Below are positions 1 to 7,480 of a stretch of 64,000 bases of DNA, piece by piece. The stretch comes from Pectobacterium aroidearum (GTDB lineage Bacteria > Pseudomonadota > Gammaproteobacteria > Enterobacterales > Enterobacteriaceae). Below the pieces are notes generated by a model. It was not told the origin of the DNA. It ran no database searches and worked only from the letters and a program-made list of their open reading frames with translations. Position 1 is the first letter of the stretch. Every line of letters starts with the position of its first letter. The position numbers and the translations under genes are program-made. The stretch lies in assembly GCF_015689195.1 (NCBI RefSeq), contig NZ_CP065044.1, positions 2,356,001 through 2,420,000 on the forward strand, read 5' to 3'.

Positions 1-227
1 TGAACGGTTTGAAGGGGTTATATATTCGCGTAGGGCGCTACTATTTTTCCAACCCGGAAGCCCGCAAGCTGGCGGTGAATTTTTACGGTCGGTTGGAAGC
101 ATTGCGCAGTGAAGAGCTGTACGATCAGGTAATGGATGTCGTCAGACATTACGGTAAAGAAAGCGGAGCGATCTGGCACAGTATGCAGAGCGCTATCCCA
201 CGGGATATCGCGGAAGTTCGCCGCTAA
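1..227 (+). CDS. fadR: FadR fatty-acid metabolism regulator, C-terminal fragment
   Basis: The reading frame is open from the first base and stops at 225-227, so this is the 3' end of a gene that begins outside the window. The visible 74 or so residues match the C-terminal acyl-CoA-binding domain of enterobacterial FadR, with the NG-(L/M)-KGLY-RxGR-YF-NPEA pattern followed by RxYGxESGxIWHxMQ. FadR is a GntR-family regulator that represses beta-oxidation genes and activates fabA/fabB, and it is released from DNA by long-chain acyl-CoA. The TTG at 9 is an internal Leu codon, not a start. The gene converges on spoVR, as fadR and ycgB do in this part of the E. coli map. Only the N-terminal winged-helix domain is missing, because of the window edge. 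Confidence 0.93.
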   Translation, partial: NGLKGLYIRVGRYYFSNPEARKLAVNFYGRLEALRSEELYDQVMDVVRHYGKESGAIWHSMQSAIPRDIAEVRR

Positions 228-267
228 GGTTTATACCGCGTCGCTGCATTGTTAAACGGAACATGTG

Positions 268-302
268 AAAAGGGGATTCAGGTAACAACCTGAATCCCCT
301 TT
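268..302. terminator. Bidirectional terminator between fadR and spoVR
   Basis: A perfect 14-bp inverted repeat (core GGGGATTCAGG / CCTGAATCCCC) with a 6-nt loop is flanked by A and T runs on either side. It lies between the convergent fadR and spoVR genes and can serve both strands. Confidence 0.88.
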
Positions 303-328
303 GTCTTTGGCTGTGTAGCCGTGTTCCG

Positions 329-1870
329 CTATGTGGATGCTGTTCCGTTACGCGGCGGGCAGCGTTCAAGCAGCTCAACGCTGCCATCTGCGTTAGCCTG
401 TTCCAGATAGACGTCAAAGCCCCACAGGCGGTGGACGTGCTTCAACACTTCCTGGCTGCTTTTATCCAGCGGGGCGCGATTATGCGGAACATAGCGCAGC
501 GTTAGCGCCCGATTGCCGCGCAAATCCACATTCCAGACCTGAATATTCGGCTCCAGATGGCTCAGGTTGTACTGTGCGGAAAGCTCCTGCCGGATCAGGC
601 GATAGCCTTCTTCGTCGTGAATCGCCGCGATTTCCAGATAGTTGTTTCGATCGTCGTCCAGCACCGTAAATAGCCGGAAATCACGCATCAGCTTAGGCGA
701 CAGGAACTGGCTGATGAAACTCTCGTCCTTGAAGTTCTGCATCGCAAAATGCAGCGTATCAAGCCAGTCTTTACCGGCAATATCGGGGAACCAGTAACGG
801 TCTTCGTCCGTCGGCGACTGACAAATGCGCTTGATATCCTGAAACATCGCGAAGCCCAGCGCATAGGGGTTGATTCCGCTGTAATACGGGCTGTTATACG
901 GCGGTTGATAGATCACATTAGTATGGCTGTGCAGGAATTCCATCATGAAGCGCTCAGTGACCCGGCCTTCATCATAGAGATGGTTCAGAATGGTGTAGTG
1001 CCAGAACGTAGCCCAGCCTTCATTCATTACCTGCGTCTGCTTTTGCGGATAAAAATACTGACTGACTTTCCGCACGATACGCAGAACCTCACGCTGCCAG
1101 GGCTCCAGCAGCGGCGCGTTCTTCTCCATAAAATAGAGCAGGTTTTCCTGCGGCTCTTGTGGAAAGCGTCTCGCTTGCTCCGGTGCGGCACCTTGTTCAC
1201 GTCGCGGTAATGTCTTCCAGAGATCGTTAACCTGGCTTTGCAGGTAGGCTTCACGGCTTTTCTGGCGCGACTTTTCCTCTTCAAGCGAAATTTTTTGTGG
1301 GCGCTTGTAGCGATCAACGCCGTAATTCATGAGCGCATGGCAGGAATCTAACAGGCGTTCCACTTCGTCCACGCCATAACGCTCTTCGCATTGCGCGATA
1401 TATTGTCGGGCAAACAGCAGATAATCGACAATGGAGCTGGCATCGGTCCAACTGCGGAACAGGTAGTTGCCTTTGAAGAACGAGTTGTGTCCGTAGCAGG
1501 CATGCGCCATGACGAGCGCCTGCATCGGCAGTGTGTTCTCTTCCATCAAATACGCGATACAGGGATCGGAGTTGATGACGATCTCATACGCCAGCCCCTG
1601 CTGTCCGTGTTTGTAGCGTTGTTCGGTTTCGATAAATTTCTTCCCGAACGACCAGTGGGCATAGTTGATCGGCATTCCTATACTGGAATAGGCGTCCATC
1701 ATTTGTTCTGAGGTGATGACTTCGATCTGATGAGGATAGGTCGACAGACGATACAACTTGGCCACCCGATCAATTTCATCAAGGTAAACCTGCAATAACT
1801 CAAACGTCCAGTCCGGTCCATCACTCAGGCGAAGTGTTTTTTTTACCTGATTATCCGTGGATATAGCCAT
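329..1870 (-). CDS. ycgB: SpoVR family protein (YcgB)
   Basis: A 513-residue protein collinear with E. coli YcgB (about 510 aa) and part of the SpoVR family, named after a Bacillus stage V sporulation protein. Family blocks visible include RLSDGPDWTF near the N-terminus, QALVMAHACYGHNSFFK, a conserved EGWATFWHY segment with His and Glu residues that looks metal-site-like, and NPYALGF. The biochemical activity is not established. In proteobacteria the gene is functionally linked with yeaG (PrkA-type kinase) and yeaH (DUF444) in stationary-phase and nitrogen-starvation physiology. Both partners occur about 9 kb away in this window. The ATG start at 1870 gives the same N-terminus as relatives. 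No signal peptide or membrane segment is seen, so it is probably cytoplasmic. Confidence 0.93.
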   Translation of the reverse strand: MAISTDNQVKKTLRLSDGPDWTFELLQVYLDEIDRVAKLYRLSTYPHQIEVITSEQMMDAYSSIGMPINYAHWSFGKKFIETEQRYKHGQQGLAYEIVINSDPCIAYLMEENTLPMQALVMAHACYGHNSFFKGNYLFRSWTDASSIVDYLLFARQYIAQCEERYGVDEVERLLDSCHALMNYGVDRYKRPQKISLEEEKSRQKSREAYLQSQVNDLWKTLPRREQGAAPEQARRFPQEPQENLLYFMEKNAPLLEPWQREVLRIVRKVSQYFYPQKQTQVMNEGWATFWHYTILNHLYDEGRVTERFMMEFLHSHTNVIYQPPYNSPYYSGINPYALGFAMFQDIKRICQSPTDEDRYWFPDIAGKDWLDTLHFAMQNFKDESFISQFLSPKLMRDFRLFTVLDDDRNNYLEIAAIHDEEGYRLIRQELSAQYNLSHLEPNIQVWNVDLRGNRALTLRYVPHNRAPLDKSSQEVLKHVHRLWGFDVYLEQANADGSVELLERCPPRNGTAST

Positions 1871-2072
1871 CAGCGCGCCCCCTAATATAGCAAACCTGTA
1901 CGTGAGATTCCGTTTACTGCCTTCCGGTTGGCCCAGCCAAAAAAACCATCGTTGTTCATTTAGTTATAGCTGAGCTTTGGTGGCGCGGCAATTGAGGAAT
2001 CGAACGTGTGTGATGGTAAGAGGTTGTCGGTAGGGTAAAAAATGCACGCGTATGTACGGGAGAAAAGGGAAG

Positions 2073-2094
2073 TGCGCTCTCCTGAGAGAGCGCA
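2073..2094. terminator. Hairpin beyond the aldolase gene
   Basis: A 9-bp perfect stem (TGCGCTCTC / GAGAGCGCA) with a 4-nt loop lies just past the stop of the PTS-aldolase operon. On the minus strand the T-run precedes rather than follows the stem, so it is not a textbook terminator for that operon. It may protect the 3' end of the transcript. Confidence 0.4.
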
Positions 2095-2110
2095 AAAAAT
2101 GCAGGCCGGA

Positions 2111-3013
2111 TTAGGGGCGTTGATAGCGTTTTAGGAGTGCCTGAATATCCCTGAGTCGCGAGACGGCGACGGTAGACAGTTTCTCTTTTGAAATTGCACG
2201 TTCGAGGGATATACAGTCTTTCCAGAGTGAACGTCCGGCAATGACGCCAGATGCGCCATTTTTCAACGCGCTTTCTACCTGAGGGAGAAACGTTGCGTGA
2301 TCGACACCCGCAGAGAGGACTGCCCAGGGGATGTTACCGCAGAGCGCGGTAACGTGCGCGCAGGCTTCATCAGATCCAGGATAAGGAATTTTTAAAACCT
2401 TTGCGCCGGCCTCGATACAGGCCTGACAGCCTGCTGGAATGAGTTCGGGCAGGAGACGCGTGTAGGTGTCGCGAGATTCATTTTCCAGAGAGTAGGTCAG
2501 AAATTCGACGACGAGCAGTAAATCTTCCTGCGCAAAATCCTGTATCACGGTACGGAGTGTTTCAAGGTTACGGGTATTGGCATCCGGTCTATCTGGACGC
2601 AGGTAGATCATAATTTTCCCCCCTGTCGCTCCCCATTCACGTACTTTACGCGCCGTGACGCCCTCAACCAGCGTGGAGATCCGATACCCTTCTGGCGTCG
2701 TTTCCCAGCCTGACGCATCAAGCCCGATGAGCAGACCGGTATCACGAGGCAAGATGTTTTCATCGATCAGACCGGGTATGGCGCAAATAGGATCAACCAG
2801 CACGCATCCTGCCTCTGCCGCCAGATAACGTGTGATGTCATATTTTGTTTTTCCTAATGTTTCATTAGTAATGGCCGCCTGTGCTTCAGGGGTCGATGCT
2901 AATAATGTTCGCATCCCGCCACGTTGATCGCAGGCAATAACCATCATTGAGCCCGTTGCATCACAAATTAATTGATATCCCCGGTATTCAGCCGTGGTCA
3001 TGGTGTTCATCAT
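2111..3013 (-). CDS. LacD/YihT-like class I aldolase (tagatose-bisphosphate aldolase family)
   Basis: About 300 residues forming a single TIM-barrel-type class I aldolase. The MVIACDQRGGMR segment corresponds to the MLAVDQREAMR block of YihT. The VLKIPYP strand near residue 208 carries the expected Schiff-base lysine. The following LSAGVD and GASGVIAGRSLWKD blocks form the family's phosphate-binding end. LacD cleaves tagatose-1,6-bisphosphate to DHAP and glyceraldehyde-3-phosphate, and YihT cleaves sulfofructose-1-phosphate. The substrate here is unknown, but a PFK-like kinase in the same operon suggests a ketohexose bisphosphate. The start at 3013 is preferred over the in-frame ATG at 3025 because AGGA lies just 5 nt upstream. 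It is the last gene of a seven-gene leftward operon, 21 nt after the P-loop kinase gene. Assignment to the LacD/YihT family is strong; the exact sugar is inference. Confidence 0.85.
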   Translation of the reverse strand: MMNTMTTAEYRGYQLICDATGSMMVIACDQRGGMRTLLASTPEAQAAITNETLGKTKYDITRYLAAEAGCVLVDPICAIPGLIDENILPRDTGLLIGLDASGWETTPEGYRISTLVEGVTARKVREWGATGGKIMIYLRPDRPDANTRNLETLRTVIQDFAQEDLLLVVEFLTYSLENESRDTYTRLLPELIPAGCQACIEAGAKVLKIPYPGSDEACAHVTALCGNIPWAVLSAGVDHATFLPQVESALKNGASGVIAGRSLWKDCISLERAISKEKLSTVAVSRLRDIQALLKRYQRP

Positions 3014-3046
3014 AATTATCCTCATAAAATTAATATCAATAATCGA

Positions 3047-3580
3047 TTAATCCAGGTGGTTTTTAATCCATTGAATGAGTTCCTGATAATTAATGTCCTT
3101 ATCCTGATCAACCGTGTAGCACTTACCAATACTCATCGGGTTAGCCTGATGTGCGAGTGCCATTAATTCCGGAAGGTATTCATCACCGGGATGGCCTTTT
3201 ATTCTTTTATGCACTCTGGCCTGATAACGTTCTGCTACTCGTTCGGGGGAAATTGCATTCCATATTTCAAGCGTGTGCTGGATGTCACACGCAGTGATAT
3301 ATTCTTGTAATCGTGATTTTTCGCGAAACCCAAACCAGGCATCAAGAATAATGGTGCTGTTTTTCGGTGCCTGCTGAACGATATTAAACATGGCTTGATA
3401 CGCAGCATACCCTAGCTTTCTGTTTAACGTTCTATCAATGGTGTCGCAAAGTTGCACCATGAAAGGCTCTTTTATTTCATCGAGACTCAACAGAGGGAGA
3501 TGTAATTCATCTGCAATGACTCGAGCTACCGTACTTTTCCCCGATGCTGGTATACCATTTACTAAAATAAGTTTTTTCAT
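3047..3580 (-). CDS. Small P-loop kinase (AAA_33/zeta-toxin-like fold)
   Basis: A 177-residue protein whose N-terminus is a P-loop (Walker A GIPASGKST, residues 9-17) after a hydrophobic strand. A SLDEIKEPF segment follows at the position where small-molecule kinases such as gluconokinase and zeta-type ATPases keep a catalytic Asp, and a helical C-terminal half carries Arg residues suited to a lid. This architecture belongs to small P-loop phosphotransferases. The substrate cannot be read from sequence. The gene overlaps the upstream EIIA gene by 4 nt (ATGA), so translation is probably coupled. Position inside the sugar operon suggests it phosphorylates a sugar or sugar derivative, perhaps one entering by a non-PTS route. 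A toxin role is less likely because no antitoxin gene is adjacent. Confidence 0.7.
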   Translation of the reverse strand: MKKLILVNGIPASGKSTVARVIADELHLPLLSLDEIKEPFMVQLCDTIDRTLNRKLGYAAYQAMFNIVQQAPKNSTIILDAWFGFREKSRLQEYITACDIQHTLEIWNAISPERVAERYQARVHKRIKGHPGDEYLPELMALAHQANPMSIGKCYTVDQDKDINYQELIQWIKNHLD

Positions 3581-4014
3581 AATACCCCGGCAATGTCATC
3601 GGATGTTATGGCGGTTCGAATACGAGAGATCATGTCGTCTTTTTCCAGTAAATTGACGATAGAGGCAATGCCTTCCGTAATATGTGCATCACTGCTAACG
3701 CCACCGAACATAATTAAAATATCCACGGGTTCACTTCCCTGAATAGAGATCGGTGTTTGTAACGTCAGTAAACTGAAACAATTCTCCCGCACCCCGCATT
3801 CAGGGCGAGCATGTGGAATCGCGATGCCTTCATCAAAAACATAATAAGGACCATATTCCTTCGTGTTTTTTATCACCGCGATGGGATACTTCTCCGTGAT
3901 AAATTTTGCATCAATTAATGGTTGTGCGGCACAATATATCGCGTCTTCCCACGTTTTACATACCACGCCAAGTTGAATACAGTTATGTTGTAACAGGAAG
4001 TTTTTTATGCTCAT
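3577..4014 (-). CDS. PTS EIIA component, fructose/mannitol-like fold (ascorbate-type system)
   Basis: A 145-residue stand-alone EIIA domain of the PTS_EIIA_2 family. The phosphorylatable histidine is H68 in the signature GIAIPHARPE, which is diagnostic for this family. The domain accepts phosphate from HPr and passes it to the EIIB cysteine encoded upstream at 5711-6004. UlaC and SgcA are the closest named E. coli types from memory. It lies 6 nt after the 92-aa unknown gene and overlaps the P-loop kinase by 4 nt. General PTS proteins (EI, HPr) are not encoded here and must come from elsewhere in the genome. Confidence 0.9.
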   Translation of the reverse strand: MSIKNFLLQHNCIQLGVVCKTWEDAIYCAAQPLIDAKFITEKYPIAVIKNTKEYGPYYVFDEGIAIPHARPECGVRENCFSLLTLQTPISIQGSEPVDILIMFGGVSSDAHITEGIASIVNLLEKDDMISRIRTAITSDDIAGVL

Positions 4015-4020
4015 AACGCC

Positions 4021-4299
4021 TCATATACTTTTACGAATGGTGTTTCTGAGTTCATCAATTTTGATAAAAATATCATCAACGCGATGTCGATAATCAGGAT
4101 GCCCAGAAAATAACTGGATGGCCTGGTTGTATTTAATCATTAACATTTTCTGCGTTTCACTATGGTTCGGATCTTGTATTAAGCGAGATTCCAGCTCTGC
4201 TAATTCTTTTTCCATTTCTTTGGCAAGATTGTCATTCACATGACTACGACGATCGGCAGAGGATCCGGAAGATAAAAAACGCCTGAGAAAAGAAAACAT
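4021..4299 (-). CDS. Hypothetical protein, 92 aa, inside the PTS operon
   Basis: Not recognised. After a short hydrophobic and basic N-terminus (MFSFLRRF) the 92-residue product is highly charged and looks almost entirely helical. The segment from EMEKELAELESRLIQ to the end carries heptad-like hydrophobic spacing and could form a coiled coil or helical hairpin. GGGG lies about 5 nt before the ATG. It sits 60 nt after the EIIC gene and 6 nt before the EIIA gene, so it is almost certainly co-transcribed and co-expressed with the transporter. No membrane segment is evident. A role as a PTS accessory or adaptor protein is only a guess from location. Confidence 0.65.
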   Translation of the reverse strand: MFSFLRRFLSSGSSADRRSHVNDNLAKEMEKELAELESRLIQDPNHSETQKMLMIKYNQAIQLFSGHPDYRHRVDDIFIKIDELRNTIRKSI

Positions 4300-4359
4300 A
4301 GTGACCCCTTAACCCGTTTACATAACATTAATGACGACAGACCATCGAAAGGCCATGCG

Positions 4360-5697
4360 CTATTGCGATAATTTACGATTCGCAATAAAGGCAATGAATG
4401 CAACGAATGCGACAAACGCAGCGACAAATAACCAATCTTGTTGGAATGCGTGCCCTAATATCAGACCTGTACTGATGACATCAGAATCACTAAAGGTCAC
4501 GCCGGTAAACCCGAAGACTTCCAGTAATGGCACCAGAATGGCGGGCAATAGGGTAATGAAAAGACCATGAACGACGCCTCCGATGACGGCGCCACGACGT
4601 CCTCCCAGTGCGTTGCCGAAAATACCCGCTGTCCCGCCAGCAAAGAAGTTGGTCAATAACCCCGGCAGAATCATCGCCAACCCAAACATTGGGAAGATCA
4701 GCATCCCCAGAACAGAACCGACGGTGGTAGCAAGAAAGCCGACAATCACGGCGTTGGGCGCATAAGGGAAGAGCACCGGGCAATCCAGCGCGGGTTTGGC
4801 GTTGGGTACCAGACGCATCGCGATGCCGCGGAATGCGGGAACTAATTCATTAAGCAGCAGACGTACACCGCTGTAGAGAACAAATACCCCTGCGACAAAC
4901 TGCATGGACTGCATGAAGGAATACATCAGATAGTTAACGCCGTTGGCGTATTGCGCGATATAGGCCGGCCCAGCCGCCACGGCCGGGATGAGGTACATCG
5001 GTACCATCACCACGGCCATTGACAGGTAGGTATCCTGCAAGAACTTGAAGTTATCGGGTAGCGTTAAATCCTCGGTGGATTTGGAGTTTTTACCGACTAA
5101 GCGGGCGACGGCAGCCTGTACCAAATACCCAATGGTACAAAAATGCCCGAGCGCCACATCGTCAGAATTCGTGATTTTACGTACAATCGGCTGCGCTAGC
5201 GCGGGCATCAGCACGGCCATAATGCCGCCAAATATGCCTCCGGTGAGGATCAGTGTTGCGCCGGTTAAACCCGATTTGTAGCCGATCACGGTACCGATTG
5301 TTGCCATCCACAGCAGAGCTTGCCCAGTCAGGAAGATATATTTAAAGGGAGTAATGCGTGCAATAAGGATGTTGACCGCAAAGATCACCATGAGCGTCAA
5401 GGCAACTTCTGACCCGAGTTCGCGGTTGGCCAGCCCGGCGATAGCGGCAACATCGGTGATGTAGCCTGTCATGCCAAAACCCTGAGTAAAGATGCGATTC
5501 AAATACGTCAGGGTGTCGACGATGATGTTAATCCCCGCCATCATGATGAGGAAACCCAGCAGCGTCTTGAACGTTCCTTCTGCAATTTTTCCGACTGATT
5601 TTTTCTGTAGAATCAAACCAATCATGGCGATCAGTGCGATTAATATGGATGCCTGGCCTAATAAATCTTTCACAATGAAATTGATAACGGTGTTCAT
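4360..5697 (-). CDS. PTS EIIC permease, ascorbate (UlaA/SgaT) family
   Basis: A 445-residue polytopic membrane protein resembling E. coli UlaA. Shared landmarks are an N-terminal KKSVGKIAEGTFKTLLGF segment, a LTGQ-like motif after ITPFKYIF, DDVALGHFCTIGY, a long central loop containing EDLTLPDNFKF, LPIASEVTDVN-like features absent, and a C-terminal ALDCPVLFPYAPNAVIVGF block aligned with AIDCAAIYSFAPNAVVWGF in UlaA. It should transport and phosphorylate a sugar in concert with the EIIB (upstream, 13-nt gap) and EIIA (downstream) subunits. Ascorbate itself is unlikely as substrate because none of the ulaDEF-type catabolic enzymes are here; a kinase and a LacD-like aldolase accompany it instead. 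A GAGG ribosome-binding site precedes the ATG. Confidence 0.9.
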   Translation of the reverse strand: MNTVINFIVKDLLGQASILIALIAMIGLILQKKSVGKIAEGTFKTLLGFLIMMAGINIIVDTLTYLNRIFTQGFGMTGYITDVAAIAGLANRELGSEVALTLMVIFAVNILIARITPFKYIFLTGQALLWMATIGTVIGYKSGLTGATLILTGGIFGGIMAVLMPALAQPIVRKITNSDDVALGHFCTIGYLVQAAVARLVGKNSKSTEDLTLPDNFKFLQDTYLSMAVVMVPMYLIPAVAAGPAYIAQYANGVNYLMYSFMQSMQFVAGVFVLYSGVRLLLNELVPAFRGIAMRLVPNAKPALDCPVLFPYAPNAVIVGFLATTVGSVLGMLIFPMFGLAMILPGLLTNFFAGGTAGIFGNALGGRRGAVIGGVVHGLFITLLPAILVPLLEVFGFTGVTFSDSDVISTGLILGHAFQQDWLFVAAFVAFVAFIAFIANRKLSQ

Positions 5698-5710
5698 TTT
5701 TTACCTCATG

Positions 5711-6004
5711 TTATTTATGAGCCTGAATATACGCTAAGATTTTTTCTTCTATTTCGTCTTTGTCGGTCAATTTATTAAGAATGATGATTCTCTTTTTCTC
5801 ATCCTCATTGGCATCACTAGTCAGAATATCCGCAAATATTTTCTGCGTTAAAATGACGTCATAGCGGAAGGCAGAGGCTTCTGAAATCGTGGTGTGATTT
5901 ATTTCTGCATCAATGCCCAGTTTTTTTAGTACGGATTTTGCACTCATTTCGATAGCGAAACTGGAGCCTAATCCACAGCCGCATACGCAAAGAACTTTCA
6001 ACAT
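5711..6004 (-). CDS. PTS EIIB component, ascorbate/lactose-like
   Basis: A 97-residue EIIB domain beginning LKVLCVCGCGLGSS. The cysteine C8 in the first beta-strand/P-loop (VCGCGLGSS) aligns with the phosphocysteine of UlaB (VCGNGQGSS). C6 and C10 flank it, an unusually cysteine-rich P-loop. The rest is a short Rossmann-like alpha/beta protein ending in a helix (EEKILAYIQAHK), of normal length for this family. The subunit takes phosphate from EIIA and gives it to the incoming sugar on EIIC. It is separated by 10 nt from the PFK-like gene and 13 nt from the EIIC gene, which fits a single transcript. Confidence 0.9.
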   Translation of the reverse strand: MLKVLCVCGCGLGSSFAIEMSAKSVLKKLGIDAEINHTTISEASAFRYDVILTQKIFADILTSDANEDEKKRIIILNKLTDKDEIEEKILAYIQAHK

Positions 6005-6014
6005 AATAATGGCC

Positions 6015-6995
6015 TCATATAAGATGATGAGCTTTCGCGAGCTTATAAAAATGACTTTCTACATCGACTAAGCGGCGTTCGGACTCCTCTAGGTCGATGG
6101 GAATAGCTTTGTTGTTGTTATTAATAATAATGATTTTATTTGTCAGCCCAGTGTTGATACACCGAACGACTTCCTCTGCTAAAAGGGTGCCCTGAATAAT
6201 TTCTTCCCCGGTGGGCGCGCCATTTCGTAAACCGTATCCCAAAATAGTCTTTCGGATACGGATTCCAATTTTGTGCTCTAGCTTCTTGATAATGGTGTCG
6301 ATCGCGCCCTGAAAGCCGGGTGTATATTCCTGGGTATAGCCTTCAGAGCATAAAATAATCACGCTGTTCTGTTCTGCAATCTTTTCCCGAATACATTGTG
6401 ACAGCGTATCCATGTCCCAGGGGGACTCTGGAATAAGCGCAATATCAGCATTGCTTTTCAACGCGGCCTGTAATGTTAATTCCCCACAATAACCGCCCAG
6501 CAGTTCAATCATGAATACTCGGCCTTGTAATCCCCGGCCCGTATTGCGTAACTTTTCTACCTCACTCATTACCTGTTCGCAGGCGGTAGAAAAACCAATC
6601 GTGTAGCTGTTTCCTGAAATGTCATTATCAATCGTCATTCCTACGCCGTAGCAATGAACACCATAGTGGCTGAGTTTCTTGAGGAATTGAAATGATCCAT
6701 CTCCCCCAGCCATGATGAGCGCATCGAGTTTTTGTTTTTGTATATTTTTAACGATTTTCTCATAATCAGCTTTTCTGCATTTTCCTGCTCTTCTCCCTGA
6801 CGTCATCAACGGCATTGATGAGATGGAATAATCAACCAGATCGCGGCGAGTAATCGCTTTGCAGCAATTGTCGATAAGGCCATTAATTCCACCATCAAAA
6901 ATGACGATGTCAGCATCTGTCATTCTGTTCACCTGAAAGATGAAGTTATTTATTCCGCTAACATCGCCGCCACTAATGACTAATCCAATTTTCAT
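6015..6995 (-). CDS. 6-phosphofructokinase-like sugar-phosphate kinase (PfkA superfamily)
   Basis: A 326-residue PfkA-type protein, close to the length of E. coli PfkA (320). The fold markers are intact: the nucleotide loop ISGGDVSG (8-14), GGDGS (97-101), the catalytic TIDND (121-125, containing the general-base Asp), R159, E218 and R257. Several sugar-site positions differ from PfkA. The VMGRYCG motif becomes LLGGYCG (Met169 to Leu and Arg171 to Gly in E. coli numbering), and His249 in LGHIQRGG becomes Tyr in LGYGLRNG. The likely reaction is ATP-dependent phosphorylation of a ketose phosphate to a bisphosphate, the substrate for the aldolase at the end of the operon. Tagatose-6-phosphate is one candidate; fructose-6-phosphate cannot be excluded. 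It is the first gene of the operon, with an AGAGG site before the ATG. Confidence 0.85.
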   Translation of the reverse strand: MKIGLVISGGDVSGINNFIFQVNRMTDADIVIFDGGINGLIDNCCKAITRRDLVDYSISSMPLMTSGRRAGKCRKADYEKIVKNIQKQKLDALIMAGGDGSFQFLKKLSHYGVHCYGVGMTIDNDISGNSYTIGFSTACEQVMSEVEKLRNTGRGLQGRVFMIELLGGYCGELTLQAALKSNADIALIPESPWDMDTLSQCIREKIAEQNSVIILCSEGYTQEYTPGFQGAIDTIIKKLEHKIGIRIRKTILGYGLRNGAPTGEEIIQGTLLAEEVVRCINTGLTNKIIIINNNNKAIPIDLEESERRLVDVESHFYKLAKAHHLI

Positions 6996-7135
6996 CGTTG
7001 ACCTCTGAAATATGAATAATTATCGTGTGAACACAATGTTATTAAACTGATAAAGCATTTTTTTGATGAATATCTCAAATTTGTATTTAATTACGGGGTT
7101 TCGCAGCTTGACAGGGATGAATAGGGATAGGTTTC

Positions 7136-7151
7136 TGTGATGGTTATCATG
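7136..7151. promoter_or_regulatory. Weak CRP-like site
   Basis: TGTGA is followed by six bases and TCATG, i.e. one perfect and one 3-of-5 half-site. It is about 140 bp upstream of the PFK-like start, a more promoter-proximal position for the PTS operon than the perfect site at 7258. Confidence 0.35.
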
Positions 7152-7257
7152 ATTTTAAAATGTGCGACTGGGCTAACATCTTCATTCATTTGAGTTTTAA
7201 CATTTCCGTCTTTTTTATCTTTTCTGCCGTTTCTTCCTAAAAAACGAATGCCTATTT

Positions 7258-7273
7258 TGTGAATGATTTCACA
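7258..7273. promoter_or_regulatory. CRP binding site
   Basis: A perfect TGTGA-N6-TCACA palindrome. It lies about 210 bp upstream of dadA and 265 bp upstream of the PTS operon, so it could serve either or both. Catabolite control is expected for both units (dadA in E. coli is CRP-dependent; PTS sugar operons usually are). Confidence 0.72.
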
Positions 7274-7480
7274 GTTATTTCATTACGAATGTCCTGGAGA
7301 AGATTGATTGGGGTGAGAAGGAACAATAGATAAATGTTATCGTTGAGATGGGTGACAATTCCTTCCCAAATGCTAGAGTAGTCTCCAGTTTCACCTGTTA
7401 CCTAGTGTTTTATTCCATTAAATAAACAGTTTTCTAGCAGATTAGACGGTCTTTAGCGGAGAGAAAGGGAGAGCGGTAGC

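Larger units (their letters stand above)
6996..7480. other. Divergent regulatory region between the PTS operon and dadA
   Basis: This 485-bp AT-rich interval separates two divergent transcription units and contains no convincing gene. It holds a perfect CRP-type palindrome (7258-7273) and a weaker CRP-like site (7136-7151). I could not pick a convincing -10/-35 pair for either direction. No adjacent regulator gene exists. Confidence 0.6.

Noticed and set aside
749-1210. 153-aa frame opposite spoVR
   Set aside because: Antisense shadow of a well-conserved coding gene.
3047-3580. P-loop kinase considered as a zeta-type toxin
   Set aside because: No epsilon-like antitoxin gene adjacent; it sits in the middle of a sugar operon.
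7108-7113. TTGACA considered as the dadA -35 box
   Set aside because: No acceptable -10 box at 15-19 bp downstream and it is more than 360 bp from dadA.
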